Below the pieces are notes generated by a model. That model made no database searches. It had not been told where the DNA came from and worked only from the letters and a program-made list of their open reading frames with translations. Shown one piece after another: positions 5,292 to 5,807 of a DNA stretch of 5,807 nt. The stretch spans positions 1-5,807 of the forward strand of contig SABF01000106.1 of the NCBI GenBank assembly GCA_009929095.1, given 5' to 3'. The stretch comes from Erysipelotrichia bacterium. GTDB taxonomy: Bacteria; Bacillota_I; Bacilli_A; Erysipelotrichales; Erysipelotrichaceae. A program made the translations under genes and the position numbers. The stretch's first letter is position 1; every line of letters begins with the position of its first letter.

Positions 5292-5807
5292 ATGAAAAAA
5301 TACCTTTTGTCCATGATGATATTGTGCTGTCTTTTGATCAGCGGATGTTCTAATACAGCTGAAGCAGATGCCACGTCTATTCCCTCAGATACTGATAGAA
5401 CTGCTTCTGCTGAAACAGATGCAGACAGTGAATCTTCAGACTCTGAAGTCAATGCTGTTTATTTCAGTACGCCTGAACTGAAGAATGGCGGAAGATCAGT
5501 TCTTTTCAATGATGATTGGAAATTCATCCTGAGTGATCCAAACCACGCAGAATCCACTGCTTTGGACGATTCCTCATGGCAAAGTGTCAGCCTGCCTCAT
5601 GACTGGTCAATCAGTACGGACTTCACTGCCGATGGAGAAGCTGAATCAGGATTTCTGCTGGGCGAAACCGGCTGGTACCGCAAAACATTTCCTTTTTCCA
5701 ATGACGGTCACAAGCGAGTCACTGTAACCTTTGAGGGTGTATACATGAATGCAGCTGTTTATCTCAACGGCCGAAAGCTGGGCAGCCATCCTTATGGATA
5801 TACTTCC
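5292..5807 (+). CDS. Lipoprotein glycoside hydrolase family 2 (beta-galactosidase-like), N-terminal part only
   Basis: The first 172 residues of a larger enzyme; the frame is still open at the window edge. Residues 1-18 are a lipoprotein signal (two lysines, a hydrophobic core, then the lipobox LISG-C19), so the protein should be anchored to the outer face of the membrane by C19. Residues 20-53 are a low-complexity linker rich in Ser, Thr, Ala, Asp and Glu. From about residue 68 the sugar-binding jelly-roll domain of GH2 begins: FNDDWKF (72-78), LDDSSWQSVSLPHDWSI (91-107), GETGWYRKTF (124-133) and VTFEGVYMNAAVYLNG (145-160), all typical of beta-galactosidase relatives. The catalytic barrel and its two glutamates lie outside, so the sugar (galactoside, glucuronide or mannoside) cannot be fixed, though the motif set favours beta-galactosidase. 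Start ATG follows AAGGAG by 5 nt. Divergent from guaD. Confidence 0.9.
   Translation, partial: MKKYLLSMMILCCLLISGCSNTAEADATSIPSDTDRTASAETDADSESSDSEVNAVYFSTPELKNGGRSVLFNDDWKFILSDPNHAESTALDDSSWQSVSLPHDWSISTDFTADGEAESGFLLGETGWYRKTFPFSNDGHKRVTVTFEGVYMNAAVYLNGRKLGSHPYGYTS

Noticed and set aside
5198..5452. N-terminal extension of the guaD frame by 85 residues
   Set aside because: It runs antisense to the lipoprotein signal and linker, has no deaminase similarity, would cross both promoters, and a family-length start exists at 5197.
1..5807. CRISPR array, tRNA, insertion sequence or anti-phage system
   Set aside because: There are no spaced long repeats, cloverleaf-like segments, transposase, nuclease or toxin frames. 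All gaps longer than 90 bp are explained by promoters.

Overview
The window looks like an ordinary chromosomal stretch from a low-to-mid-GC Firmicute (Bacillota). An anaerobic gut relative of the Erysipelotrichales or Clostridia is my guess from gene content and style, not something the sequence proves. Supporting signs are strong AAGGAG-type ribosome sites, extended -10 promoters (TGnTATAAT-like), the ACT/UPF0210 gene pair typical of Firmicutes and other anaerobes, and a Gram-positive-style lipoprotein signal. I see no mobile element, CRISPR array, tRNA, rRNA or phage gene.

Layout from left to right: (1) 1-1213, minus strand, a polytopic ion/anion permease of the ArsB/NhaD/SLC13 type whose last residues lie outside the window. 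(2) A 101-bp divergent promoter region. (3) 1315-2334, plus strand, a SAM-dependent methyltransferase / spermidine-synthase-like protein of unknown substrate, whose promoter places the transcript start almost on the ATG. (4) A compact hairpin at 2334-2357 that can end transcription from both sides, between convergent units. (5) 5197 down to 2369, minus strand, a tight four-gene unit: a guanine-deaminase-like enzyme (guaD), a TVP38/TMEM64 (VTT/DedA-like) membrane protein, a small ACT-domain protein (UPF0237) and its usual partner, a UPF0210/DUF711 'PFL family' protein. Gaps are 9, 27 and 12 nt. (6) A 94-bp divergent promoter region. (7) 5292-5807, plus strand, the start of a lipoprotein glycoside hydrolase family 2 enzyme (beta-galactosidase-like), cut by the window end.

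How the genes relate: the ACT and UPF0210 genes are a known pair of unknown biochemical role. Their co-transcription here behind a purine deaminase and a VTT membrane protein is the most thought-provoking arrangement in the window, although it may only be local gene order. The GH2 enzyme would act on glycosides at the outer face of the membrane. It shares a promoter region with guaD, and the two core promoters overlap back to back. All genes except the fully unknown methyltransferase substrate and the UPF0210/ACT function can be placed in known families, so I do not claim a new system.
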